A DNA stretch of 64,000 bases, from positions 310,001-374,000 of the forward strand of contig JAMXBD010001241.1 in the NCBI GenBank assembly GCA_024138025.1, written 5' to 3'. Each line of letters begins with the position of its first letter. Positions within the stretch are counted from its first letter, which is position 1. This document shows, piece by piece, positions 1-12,300 of this stretch. This DNA comes from Combretum micranthum. Taxonomy: Eukaryota; Streptophyta; Magnoliopsida; Myrtales; Combretaceae. The translations under genes were made by a program, and so were the position numbers. Below the pieces are notes generated by a model. It searched no databases. It had not been told where the DNA came from and worked only from the letters and a program-made list of their open reading frames with translations.

Positions 1-751
1 CAACAATGAAGTATTAGTGGATGTCGCCATGGCAAAAGTCGAGAATAAAGAACCCGAGGTAGAAGAGGAAGAAGTCAAAGAAGAAGAAACCTAGAAGAGG
101 ATCCAAGGAAGACCCAGAAAAGGAACCGACATAGGACCTAGTTGGAGAGAACCCCAATATGCCATGGGCGGAAGAGGAACCAAAGCAAGAATCGAATGAA
201 GGAAATCCCGATATGACCCAAGTGGAAGAAATATGGGCCAAAGGAGAAAGTATCTATCTCGAACGCAACAAAGAAAGGCAAGCTCAATTAATCGCAATGA
301 TTCGAGAGGCCACTTCCCCAAGTAATGAGGATGCAACAAATTTCCCAGTCATGAGGAATACCGAGTCGGACACTGAAGCTCGGACTCCCGACTTTAGAAG
401 AATGAGTATCTGATTGGCCGAAGAAGCATGTCACAGGAACCCACCCCTCATCGAACCATTGAAGAAGAAACCCAGCAAGACCATGTGATGACCCCTAAAA
501 GTGACGATAGTGCCAGAAGGTTGGAACAAGTAAGGGAACACACAAGAGAAAGGAGAAAGGATATAACAAGGTATTTGAGGTTGTTTATGGGCAAAAGACA
601 TAAAGATCATCGAGCCATAATCCGAGTGATGCACCATTTCAGTAGGCCGAAAGAAGGAAGGAAGAATGAGGAAGAAAGAAGGAAGAAAGAAGCTAGAAGG
701 AAGATTGAGCACCCCATAAGTCCGATAACGGATTTTGACCAAGACTATTAG
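1..751 (+). pseudogene. Charged, stop-containing coding relic, unassigned
   Basis: Three open segments lie close together in two frames: 29-94 (Glu-rich, 21 codons), 159-413 (84 aa, acidic) and 428-751 (107 aa). The last is very rich in Arg, Lys and Glu and ends in a likely helical tract of KEGRKNEEERRKKEARRK type. I recognise no domain. The position upstream of a Ty3-type gag relic at 1140-1660, on the same strand, suggests this is the decayed N-terminal or leader part of that element, but this is inference. It could also be a remnant of an unrelated host gene. The window starts inside the region, so its true 5' end is unknown. Confidence 0.35.
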
Positions 752-1139
752 GTTTGAAAAGTGTTATGTTGTGTTTTCTTTATGAATTGTTCTTTCATGC
801 ATTTTGTAACCTTTTATTTCAATTGTAAGGGTCTTGAACTCTTATCTATTTCCTTATTGAATGGAGTTATCATTTTGAAATTTTGGTTTAATGGTTTCGT
901 ATTTCTCTTGATGATTTCATGACTCTTTATTTCAAGCTTCATGATTATTCATATTAGTTCAATTTCCATAATTTCCGACAACACCCGCTTAAAACTTAAT
1001 AAAGCTATTAAAAGAGAATATCAAGCTCATCTAACTAAAAATTTAAACAGTCATGGAAGAAGAAGGAGACACCAAGAGCAAAGCACTTTAAACCAACTTG
1101 TAGAGGAGATAACTCAACCTACTACACAACCCAAAATTC

Positions 1140-1660
1140 CCAAATGTTGAACCTCAACTTAATCTACCAGTCGTTTTCAACCAGTTCATTCAAATAGTGG
1201 AAGCTTTTAGACAAAATAACCCAACACCGACACCAACTCCACCGTAACCCGCACCACATGTATCGATGGAAGTACTTGTCTCAGGAAATGCACAACTCAA
1301 AACCATGCCTTTACCAACACACCCTCCCCTCGTACCATACCGAAACTTGTGACCTGAATTCATCAAGAGAAATCGTTATTTTGATGGAACCTTCGGAAAG
1401 CCAGAGGATGCTAAAGACTAGCTAGCTCATATCGAGAGATCATTCGATGCCTATGAAGTGTCCACAACCCTTAAGGATCACCTTTGGTACCTACATGCTT
1501 CGCCTTAATGCTCAAGTTTGGTGCGAATCCAAGAAACGAGAGTTGATACCCCTAGTTATATGGGAGATGTTTCACTATAGAATTTTTGGAGAACTACTTT
1601 CTTGGAAGTCTACGAGTACAATACAATGTCGATTTCTTACACATGCTCTTTATTATGCTA
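1140..1660 (+). pseudogene. Ty3/gypsy gag core relic
   Basis: The translation keeps the layout of a plant Ty3/gypsy gag (Retrotrans_gag family). There is a proline-rich linker, a short conserved segment around 1363-1425 (FDGTFGKPEDAKD), then an ERSF segment, and from 1500 a stretch with WCESKKREL followed by WEMF. These match the usual order of F-x-G-x-x-x-P-x-x-A, W-x-x-x-I-E-x-x-F, and W-W-E..W-x-x-F. The frame is broken by several stops (for example near 1245, 1350, 1421 and 1507) and by frameshifts, so no Gag can be made. Only the capsid-like core is recognisable; no zinc knuckle, protease or polymerase follows before 5 kb. The lineage within Ty3/gypsy cannot be decided. Confidence 0.6.
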
Positions 1661-1690
1661 TAATATTCGGTTTCCTTAATATGCTATAAT

Positions 1691-4600
1691 ATTATGTAAT
1701 AACCTTCATATGTAATCTCTATATATTTACATCAATGAAATATGATATAGTGTCTAGCCTTTTTCTTCTTTAGAGAGAGGAAGAAGAAGATGCGGCAGCA
1801 ATAGAGAGAGAGAGAGAGAGAAGAGAAAGTGAAAAAAAAAAAAAAAAAAAGAAAAAATATGCAAACGAGGAGAGAAAAAATATTTATTTTACTAAAGTTT
1901 CTCTTCCATGTCAGCTTGTCACTAGAGAATTCGATGGATTCCAACCAAAGGTATATTAGGTGCAAAATAAAATATTTTGTATTTTCTTAGCAAAAAATTT
2001 TGTTTAAGTATAATTCTGTTATATTCAAAAAATTCAAATACTGTTAATGAACTCACCCTACTTTTGCACATAACGATGTGTAGACACATGCACCTGCGCA
2101 AATTAGCAAAATTTTCCTCTCTTTTTTTCCTGCAAAACTCATTTTAGCACAGGTTAATTGCTTATAAACTCAATTCCGAAATTCAAAATTCAAGCTCCAT
2201 AATTGTTGTACAAACTTTAGCACAAGTTAAAGGTTATATATTGTAAAGGTAAATTTCCATCGTGACACTAAGAGAGCTTTTTGCTCATTTTGTTGATTGT
2301 GAACCAATATTGAAGTTGAAGACTTAAATTTCAATCCTTTTTTAATTATAAAATCATCAAATGACTGGAGGGGGGAAAAATCTTGAAAATATATATTTAA
2401 TTAATTAAAAGGAGCTCCTAGAATTAATGAGAAAATGTAGCTATGAAATTTGGAAAAAAAAAAAAAAAGAAACATTTATCTATTGAAGTAATTTGATTAT
2501 ATGTCACCTTGTTGTTTTCTAAATCGTGGCTGATACTTCTTCACATAATCTAATTTAAAATGTTTGAAAAATCCAATTTTATTTTGAAATAAAAATCGCT
2601 TAAAACCTGCAAAGCTATTTTGAAATTTAACTGATCCATATCTCCCAGCCTTTTGAAATCTTCGTAAAATTGCGGCTAAAACATCCTCGGTTTGTCTTCA
2701 AACTGCTGCTACAACTTACGTAAATGCTTCAAATATATACCATGCTAATAAATTTCTAGATTTGTTAAATTTTGAATTTGGATTTTGATAAAATGGGGCT
2801 TCTCTTTTATATTTCTAGTTCCTCCGTGGTCAGTTTAACGAGAAAAATGAAAAAGAAAAATTATAAATAAACATGTATAAATTAACCGTACAAAGAACTT
2901 TTACTAAATTCAAATGAATGTGGAAAAATTGTTTTATATTCACAACATTTGATATATTATTACTAACGGTACAAAGAATAAATATACCTTTATGGATAAT
3001 TTAGTATTTACCATCAAATTTTGAGTAATTTTTTAGTGAAGTACCACAATTTTTTTAATTGTTAATTCTAATACCTAATTAAATGATATTGATCATATAT
3101 AATATAAAAATCAATAGCAAGTTAAAAATATCAAACTCAATTCCAATGATGATCATGAAGGCTAAAGCATCTATCATACTTGTAATTTAGGGTTGAAGTA
3201 TGGGTATCATGTCACAAAGATTAATGAGTACTATTGTAATAATAGTCTCCTTCCTCCTATTGTGTAGCCAATATAGCAATATAATTAGTAATTAACTAGC
3301 TAAGCAAAAGTGACCAAAAAAAAAAAAAAAATCTAGCCAAGCAATCACAAGTCAAGATTTTATAAGAATTTATCTAGTTGTAAGAGCGTCTAAATTTTGA
3401 ATCCCATTAGACTTTATGTGACTATACTAAGGATAATTTCACCATTATTGTTGATATTCTTGAGCGATGGAAATTTCTAAAGTCACTTGATATATCTGTC
3501 GAGATTATCAAATTCTGATTATAAGAAAGCACTAAACATCCAAAATTCTCTTATTAGGTTTGACTTAATTCTAGAGATTTATATCATCCATTTTTTAAAT
3601 TGTATGCAATCCCTCTAATTGCGTGGATCTACTTACACAAATAATCCATTAATTAATGCTGAAAGAATCAATATTCTCAAGCCATCAATTCAAGATAAAC
3701 AATAGAAGCAACAAAATTAGATGTAATAAAATCAGTTAATATATTGAAACAAAAAAAAATGTCATTTTCTCATTAATTCTAGAAGCTCCTTTAACCCATA
3801 GCCTACCAAGAAAGACCTACTGGACCTAGAACCGACCTATTCTCACTTCGACTAACCTAATCTCACTCACTTTTTCTAACCCAACTCCGAGCCTTGCAAT
3901 AATCTCACTCCCCTTAGCTTTGGAGATCGATTTATCAAATGCTATAGCCAAGGGGGGTCCTCAGTTAAAATCACTGAATTCATTCCTTCCAACCATCACT
4001 GGTTCCACCAAGAGGCACGATTGGAGATGAATTAGTACATCTCAGCCCACATCCTCAATAACATCGCCTATTTCTTACTAGTCACTAGTAATTCCACAAA
4101 TCCATACAAAACCAAACAGATCCCTCAAAAATGTTTTTGATGAACAAATCTGGACTACTCTCTCTTTGCGTTAAGAGTGGGAAAAATTTATGCTTTTCGG
4201 ACATATATTCAACCTGTCGGCAAACCATGCAAGGGTATTTGGGTGTGCTTCAGATATTGCCCGCTATAAGCGATATAAAGATTTCACTTTGGCGACGAAC
4301 CACATTTATTTGCGTAGTAGAGGGGATTTTAACTTCGCAATCCAAGATTTGAATATCGGCAAAACAGTGGAAATGTGTAGTGGGAGATTTTGCATCAGAT
4401 CCTACCTTCCGTCAAATGTATATGCATTTTATATGATACGCTAACTTCCTATGATGTCATTTCATTCCCTACCCTCCATCCCTACTCTGCATATTACAAA
4501 AAAGTTCATAGTGTCGATCTTCCATGGGTTATTGTCAGCTCAGCTGCGAGTTCCACTAAAGGCTTCACTAGTTCACTGATAGATGGATTGGTTCCACAAC

Positions 4601-4877
4601 TATGATATCAGGGGAAAGCTGACTAAAAAGCTGTAATCTTGGTCACTCTTTTAACAGGAGGAGAGATTGAATTAGTTATCATAGCTAAAAGAGTATAAAA
4701 TATACATTTGAAAAAACAGAATTGTTGGATTACAACAAATACTCTTCCAATATCATGCCAATGAACCATCCAAATCGCGGCACAAGTTAATCAGGTCAAA
4801 AGTTCCGGCCAAATACAGCAGGGCTTTAAAGGGCTTTAATTATAACCAGGCTGACATCGTCAACCCTGTGGTGGATA
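1691..4877. other. AT-rich region without a recognisable gene
   Basis: Apart from the microsatellite, 1691-3780 is AT-rich with homopolymer runs and no sustained reading frame. From 3780 to 4877 base composition is more balanced. Short open frames at 4131-4352, 4190-4444 and 4390-4605 overlap in different frames and show no domain I recognise. They may be remnants of a decayed coding element. The part nearest 4878-5088 is probably the 3' untranslated region of the kinase gene on the minus strand. Confidence 0.5.
1803..1850 (+). repeat. (AG)n microsatellite followed by a poly(A) tract
   Basis: About ten AG units at 1803-1822 are followed by a GA-rich bridge and 19 A at 1832-1850. This is simple low-complexity sequence. 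The poly(A) might mark the end of a retroposed copy, but no coding sequence lies upstream of it to support that. Confidence 0.85.
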
Positions 4878-5088
4878 TCAAGCAGTTGTCCGAGGCAGGA
4901 GTGAAAATGCCCCGGCAGGGAACTTAGACGCTTTCATCCTCTTCCCTCGCATCAGATTGATCATATTTACACCGACCAGCCCCTCCTTCATGGCTGTGGA
5001 AATCGGACAAAGCAGTTCCCCATTGCTAACCATCATAGTCCCAGCCTCCACGGTATTTATGACTAGAATGGTGGTCACAACCATATTG

Positions 5089-8000
5089 TTATCTCCTCAA
5101 GTGATCCCGAGTGAAGAAGGGATGCCTGAGAGCTTCCCTTGCCGATAATCTATAAGAAGGGTCATAACGAAGAAGCCCTTGCAGTAAATGTATCAGATCT
5201 CCTGCTGAATGGTCAACATGCTGCATCACCAAGTTCTGCAATGTTCCAATTTCAATAGAAAAATGAGAAATCCAGAATCGATAGCAAGCCTGCACAGTTC
5301 AAGAATGTCCAAGGACAGAAACACACCTGAAGCCTAGGTAGCTTCAGAACAGCTTTCATGCTGTCTCGAGATGTAGCACCTTCTGGCCAGTTCAATCTAC
5401 CCCTCTTCACATATTTCTCAGCATGCCGACTGAAGATACAAAATGATTAAAACATCATTAAATCAATCATCCACCCAGAATATAAATGCTACATAGCCAC
5501 TTTATAATAAATTCACTCACTCAGCTCTCTTAAGCATGTGTGCAGGCAAAGGCCCCAATACTGTCTCCATCATAGCAAGATGTTCCAGATTCTCATGAGT
5601 CTGGAACAATGCTTCACCCTGTTAGAACACAAAATTGATGTATATGAATACATACACCATCGACATCACTACTCTAAACTATAACACAGAGAAAGATCCC
5701 CAGTTCATACTGTGCACAACTCCACCAGTATACAACCAACACTCCATACATCACAAGGATAGCTCCAACCAAGCCCTGCATATAAAAACCTCCTTAGTAA
5801 ACTAAGAAGGGGGGAGAAGAAAGAAAGAAAACTGTCTAACTAAGCTGCAAAAGGATGAGACTCGTACCAAGAATAACTTCTGGTGCTCGATAGTGACGTG
5901 TGGACACAATGTAGGTCTGGTCCTGGCGTTCATAGGTGGTACTACCAAAATCAATCACTTTGATGGCACTGGACTTGGGAATCCTCTTATAATAGGAGGA
6001 ATCCTTTGGTGAGCGAGATGAACCCTGTGTGTCGGTGAATGAATGCATGTTATGATTCAAGTGTACAATGAACTCAAAAACACAACAATTAATGTTGTAT
6101 TGAAAAATATATAGTCAAAAGAGCATAAGTTTAGCCATAATATACCTTGTAATCTGGAATTTTAACATAATCAGATGAGACGAGAAGGATATTCTCAGGC
6201 TTCAAGTCAGTATGTATCAGATGTAAATCATGCATGACTGCAAAGAAAAAAGAAAATACATTGTCAGACACCAGATATACTGGCAACAGACCGACCCCCC
6301 TGGTACCACAAGCCTAATTGCAAAGGATTCAATCAGATGAGACTAAACATGATCATTAAAGTAACTATGCATATAAACTACATGCTCAAGACTGCAAAAT
6401 TTTGGCAATTAAGATGTGATACGATAGGTAAAAAGAGACTAGCTTAGTAAATTACTACACACATGCTACACATTCCAACAGTTGTCTTCCAATCTCACGG
6501 ACAAGATCAATGGGAAATGAGCGATAATTGTTTTTCCGTAGAAAATCGTATAAGCTTGGTCCAAGCTTCTCAAACACCTGTTAAGCACCATTTGAATTCA
6601 TCCAAACTTTTAACCCCCAAATCATTTGGTTAATTGGGGAAATCAATTTACCACAAACCAATCATATATACTTACAATACAGATATGGTTACGATAGTCA
6701 AACCAGTTCCGTATTTGAACACAACTGCAAGGATAAAACCCATTTAACCTCCGACACAATCTTATAATAAAGGTTCAGAAAAATACAAAAGAAAGTTAAA
6801 TTTAAAGGTGTGAGCTCCATGAGAAGATGATGGTCAAATACTCACCGACTGCCACCTTTATCATGTCTACCTAGCTGTTGCAAGACATCAATTTCAATCA
6901 TAGCTGCATCACGATACTTTTAATTCCCCGGACTATCTTAATAGCAACCATTTCTTTTCTTTCCCTATCCCAGCACTCCAGGACTTGACCAAAGGTTCCT
7001 GATATAAGAAATCAACAAAGAAAGCTCTTATAAGCTTATCAGACTGTAGGAAAAAATAGATAAACAAACAAAATTGACAGAACATTACCTTCACCCATCT
7101 TGTTATGAATTTTATCTGCAAAGATAGCAGTTAAAATCAGTTTACCGAAGTAATATTAAGAGTAATCAATTAATGCACTACAAAATCGAAGAAAGCCTCA
7201 CAACTCAACCTGATGTCTTCTAAGCAGATATATGACATTCACGATGCTTTTTTTGAGGGAAAAAAGTTTACATACACACCTAGAAGTATGTATGCTTTCA
7301 AGTCGATATAAAACAAATCACCCTAATGTTTCCAATATGGATGAAGACAACATAAAATTAAATCATTGAACTAAATGTGAATGATATAATCTCTATGGCG
7401 ATGGTAAGTGTAATTACAGCGAGATGTTAAATTTTCTCCAAGTGCAAACATGTAATGGCCATCTTTGTCATCTTCTCTCCAAGGAGGAGAACCATTTCGA
7501 GCAACTCCCCTTACAAACATGGGATTAGAGGGATAATCTGAGGGTGCTGCCGAGGGTGCAAAGCCCGTCATATTGCCAACCTCTTGTCCACAAAACATTC
7601 CTACCTGTGCCTACACACAACCATTCATTCACGCACCACCCGATTAACAAGGTCAATAATTCCCTTACGGTCGAACCCTAAACCATGGGAATCTACAGAC
7701 ACCACTACATGTTTCATCAAGCCTTGTTAATTGAAAAAAAAAAAAAAAAGAAAAAAAGATCATAAAATTGTGTAAACCAATCAACATACAAATTAACACA
7801 ACATAAAAATTATCAATTGATACTATATGCTCCAAAGATCTGAACAGGTACAATGAATACAGGTCAATATTAGATTAAAAAATAAATTTTATCATAAATA
7901 CACATAGCTAAACAATATTAGCAAAGAAAGGAACATATAATCTTGGAAAAATCGAAACTTTACTGTAAGTTAAAGTTACTTCCAGGTCAAACTACTAAAT

Positions 8001-8371
8001 TGAATATTTTTCATGAAAATTCACCACTCAACAATGATTACATGGACAAAAAGGATAGAACGCTACAAAAATTCAATGAAATCATGCTGAAAAGCTAGTA
8101 TACGATCAGATCTACCATAAAAGTAAAATTATAGGCACTAATCCGATTGGATCTGACCTTATTCATACCTAAACTGATGAACCGCCCACAGATCTACTCC
8201 AGTAAACTTTAAAAATAACAAAATCAACAAAAACCACTTAGATCCATGACACAAGCGAAGAAAGAGCAATACCTTTGGTGCTTCAGGTACATCCCAGCCC
8301 AAACGAGCCCTCTTTCTTGGACGCCGCTCCATATGCGTATGGGGGAAGTCCGTAATACGTTCCATCTCCAT
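5089..8371 (-). CDS. AFC2: LAMMER (CLK-type) dual-specificity kinase, AFC2-like, 12 exons, with a 1-bp deletion in exon 4
   Basis: LAMMER kinases are nuclear kinases that phosphorylate SR splicing factors. Exons (minus strand): 8371-8273, 7610-7418, 7115-7089, 6998-6846, 6724-6676, 6577-6463, 6237-6146, 6024-5868, 5775-5711, 5618-5521, 5429-5327, 5235-5089. Every intron is GT..AG and the phases join, apart from exon 4. The start gives [20 protein letters not shown], the conserved plant AFC2 N-terminus. Visible motifs: glycine loop GEGTFGQV, VAIK lysine, HTDLKPEN catalytic loop, [17 protein letters not shown], and the C-terminal [11 protein letters not shown]. The spliced exons total 1298 nt, one short of a 432-residue frame; Arabidopsis AFC2 is about 427 aa. 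The missing base is in the A-run at 6918-6921 and leads to TGA at 6900-6898, truncating the protein to about 139 aa before the catalytic loop. The LAMMER signature reads [12 protein letters not shown], with Thr for the usual Arg. It is either a recently broken gene or an intact gene with a sequence error. Confidence 0.93.
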
Positions 8372-8525
8372 GACCTAGAATCCAAAACCGAATGCAAATA
8401 CACTAAAGATTGCAAAGGATAAGAAGAAGATGATGCGGGAGGAAGAGAGAGAGAGTTTTCAAGAGAGAGAGAAAGTAAGAGACAATGCAACCACGGAAAC
8501 GAAACCCTAACTTTTAACCTACTCA
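8372..8525 (-). promoter_or_regulatory. 5' UTR/proximal promoter of the kinase gene: CT-rich leader and telo-box
   Basis: On the gene strand the region just upstream of the start codon is pyrimidine-rich (CTCTCTCT, 8437-8480), as is common in plant 5' leaders. At 8502-8510 the plus strand reads AAACCCTAA, a telo-box, a short motif frequent near transcription starts of plant housekeeping and translation-related genes. The transcription start itself cannot be placed from sequence alone. Confidence 0.5.
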
Positions 8526-8560
8526 CGAGGATTGAGGCGGTTTGGAGAAAATCGAACCGT

Positions 8561-8586
8561 ACACGTGGCTCTTATAAGAGCCGTGT
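8561..8586. promoter_or_regulatory. Palindromic element containing a G-box, upstream of the kinase gene
   Basis: A perfect 16-bp palindrome (8567-8582, GGCTCTTATAAGAGCC) is flanked by ACACGT and GTGT, which extends the symmetry with one unpaired base. The left arm holds CACGTGG (8562-8568), a G-box/ABRE-type core bound by plant bZIP and bHLH factors. The palindrome centre TTATAA could serve as a weak TATA element. It lies about 190 bp upstream of the start codon. Confidence 0.45.
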
Positions 8587-9334
8587 ATATTTTATTGATC
8601 TGGGTTGTTCGGCTTTTTTATCATTGCTTTTGGGTACTCGCATTATTCGTGTTGACCTAACTAGAGTTTAGGAGTATGAGCTGGAAACAAACCATGGTTG
8701 AGTTAATTTTATTAATAAAGTTGTAGATTCTTTGGTTTATTCCTCGCAGGTGCTTTCCCACGTATCGATTATTTTAGACGTAGGACGTGCTTTTAGAAGA
8801 ATGGGGTAAATAAATTATGTTGAATATTTGTAAGTAAATTTATATAAAACTTTGCGCAGATAAATACTTATAATTTATTATGAATATATGAAAGACTAAT
8901 TGAAAATTATTAGAAATTTTTAAAAGGTAATATTTTTAAAATGATTAAAACAAAATGTACATTAACTAAAATAAAAAATAATAATACTTGCTCATGAGCT
9001 ACAACTATTAACAATTTTGAAAGAGATAATTGAAACCAAAAAGTACAATAGCTAGCTATTATAAATATTGCAGTACTAAAAAAAAATTATTAAAAGTATT
9101 CAAATAGGTGATATTGAAATAAAAAAAAAGGTATAATAATTAGAATGAAAAGATATAACAACAGTAAATTAGAATAAATAAAAAATATTTTTAAAATGGT
9201 TAAAACGAAAGGTACAACGGTTAAAATAAAAAGTATGATATACTCATTGGTGAGCTACAATAATTATTAGAAATTTTTAAAGATATGGTTGGAACAAAAA
9301 TGTATCATGATTAACTATTATAAATTTTCAAACA
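8587..9334. other. AT-rich intergenic spacer
   Basis: No gene is visible. From about 8880 the sequence consists of loosely repeated phrases such as AAAAGGTATAATAATTAGAAT and TTAAAACGAAAGGTACAAC. The same kind of text resumes after the LTR at 14037, showing that the LTR was inserted into this repeat-like spacer. Confidence 0.6.
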
Positions 9335-9339
9335 GGTAG

Positions 9340-12300
9340 TGTAAGCCCGGAAAATTCCAGTAAATAATTCTAAAATAAATATCGAAAATAATCTCTAAAA
9401 ATGACTCCAAATTAAAATCGAATTTCGACTAGTCCTAAATCACGAATGAATCCAGAAATTTCTTAATATTGAGAAAATGAGAATCCTTAAAAATAAAATA
9501 AGAACTCAACAGTCTTTAAATTCAAAACCACTACGTATGACAAATTCTATACTTAACTCTAACTTGTAAAATCGAGTAATATAGAACCCAAAACAAATTA
9601 TTAAAAAAAGTAAATAACGATAAACCTTCGAAAATAAAACTTGATTCAACAATTCCAAAAACGTTAAGAGATATTAAATACTTACAAAAATAAAATTTAA
9701 AATAAATTTCTTAATTAAATATGTTGTATAAACATAAAACATCAGTTTTCAAATTGGCAAAAATCTAAACCGGAAAATCACCCGGGAACCCTAAGTGGAA
9801 TATGGTAGTTTAAGTCCAGCGATCTCGCATTCTTAGTCGTAGAGGCCAAGGTGCAGTTTAAGTGTGTAGAGTAGCTCATAGTAATATAAGGTCACTTAAA
9901 AATATCAGATCGTAAATTTTTTACTTATTTCGCACCCATTCAGATACAGACTTTGAACGCATGTCTCGGGGCTCGAGATATCAAAAATATACCATTAATA
10001 CCGCTAGACTCGTATTTTTATAAGGATTTCAAAAATATCAGTTTTATAATTTTTTAATAACTAGAAATATCTTATTTTGCAATTATATTCGTATTTCTTT
10101 ACTATCGATAATTAACTAGTCTTTTGCACTATTCACTACTATTCATTACACAATTTTATTATTTTTATAAACCCTTATATTTTTAGATAAATGTGTTGTA
10201 TATCATAGAAAATTCTATTTTTATAAAATTTAGTCTGTTTCGGGTTTTTACAGGATCATTTTCTGTTTAAGACCTGATACTAAAAATAAAATAATTTAAT
10301 TTAATAATTAAAATATTTTTATTTTCATAAAACAACTTTTTAGAATTTTTTGGGTTACAAAAATATTATTTATAGCTCATATTCGTATATTTTGATAATA
10401 CCAATAACTTATTTGATGATTCACTAAAATAAATTAATTAATTATCTTATTTTAATTATGAAAAATCTGCTACAAATATTTGGAATGAATTTTCTATTTT
10501 TTTATTTTTTTATTTTAATTAAGAAAGTACTCTTACAACCCATACCTTTAAGTACACATTTCACACATCGCTTTTTTTTCACTTCAATCTTTCTACACTT
10601 CACTCATCACTTCATGGCAAATTTTTTACTTCTTTTTGCTGCCTTTGTCCTTTGAATTACTCCAAAATTGGTTAAAGTAAAGCTATTTCAACCCTTCTTC
10701 AAGAAGCTACACATATAATTAATTACACGTTACAATTTCAAATCAAAAACCAACCAAATTCTTCTCTCTCTCTCTCTCTTCTTCAAATTCACGCCAGCTA
10801 TAGGAAAGCCTTAGCTACCCATTTCTTTTTCTTTTTTTTTTTTTACTTCATTTAAGTATCTTAAAACTCATTCTATCTTTCTCTCTCATTTATATATTAA
10901 CCCTTTACCATTCCTTACAACTTTCCTCTCTATTTTTCCTTTTTTTCTCTCTTCTTTTGTTCTTGTTCTTGCAAGAACACTTGCTGTCCTTATTCAATAA
11001 ATGAGCTCCCACACATATTTCTTCAAGATCGTTTGGTAAAACTCTTGTCCAAAGCTTCCACAGATGATATAGGTAAAGTATAGTGACAGTTTTATGCATC
11101 AAATGACCTTTCATAAGCTTAAAAGCTAAGGATGATGATGCCAAAATGAAACACTCATCTTATACATGATTATTCTCCTGTAATATTATTATTTTCTTGC
11201 TAAAAGTAGTTATATTTTGTAGATCTAACTTTTATGTAATTTTGATTAGGTTTATGTTTAGATCTATGAGTTTATAGTTTACTACCATAGATTTTTTTTA
11301 TATTTATGCTAATAGAAAGCGTAGATCTTGGTTTTGAACTTAAACAAAAATGGTGAAATTCGTATCTAGGTAAGACCCATTTTTAAAAACCATTTTCCAA
11401 GTGTCAAAATGGAAGTTTTACTTGAAATAACGAAGGCTTAATGGGTATATATCACTAAACTTCATTTTATATGATTCAAAGGTGATTCTCAAAGATTATT
11501 TTTCAAAACAAAATTCTATTTTCGGATTTAGGCCAAGGCCTAGTGTAAAAACATGTTTTCCAACTCAAAAATGAAATTTTTATCAAAGATATGGAAGGCT
11601 GTTAAGATAGGATATGTAAAGAATGAATTTCATAAGTTTAAATGGATTTTATCAAAAGATATGTCAAAAAATAAATTTTGTAAATTCGGATCTCAACCAA
11701 TACCAATTTTGAAAACCCTTTTTTCAACACCAAAATGAAGGATTTGTTAAAAAAAAAATGAAAAGCTTATGGAATAGGTATCAATAGGAGATGTTTTTAA
11801 TAAATAAATGGTAGATCTACTAATAAAGATTCTCAAAATAGGAATAGATTACAAAATATAAAATTTGAGTTTTATTTAACCTTGTGAAATTCAGATGGTT
11901 TCAAGACCATGCCTTAAAAACCCTTTTATTGACTCCAAAACTTGTGTTTTGTATGAAAAATGAAGAGTATAGGTCGTAGATATCATCAAATAAAGATTTT
12001 TATAAGTTAATATGGGATTTGCTAAGAAAAATATGTAGAACAAGGAGTAGAAATGAAGTAGGAAAATTTGAGTTGTTTGTTATTCTAAGAAATTCGTAAT
12101 AATGGAGTAATAGTATGAAAACCCATACTTTTCAAACTCAAAATAGAAGTTTTATTAAAGAAATGAAGTCCTTAGTGGTTAGGTATGATTGAGCCTTAAG
12201 TTTCTAAGTATCAAATGAGTTTTCTTAAAGAAATCACCACTAAAACAATTTTTACAAAATTCAGATTTTGAGATGAACCATATTTAAAAACATGTTTACA

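Noticed and set aside
4131..4605. Three overlapping ORFs as a possible gene downstream of the kinase
   Set aside because: They lie in different frames with no shared domain; no splice structure joining them could be supported.
4878..5148. ORFs on both strands at the end of the kinase gene (4878-5084 minus, 4957-5148 plus)
   Set aside because: The minus-strand frame lies beyond the kinase stop in the probable 3' UTR, and the plus-strand frame overlaps the last exon in antisense.
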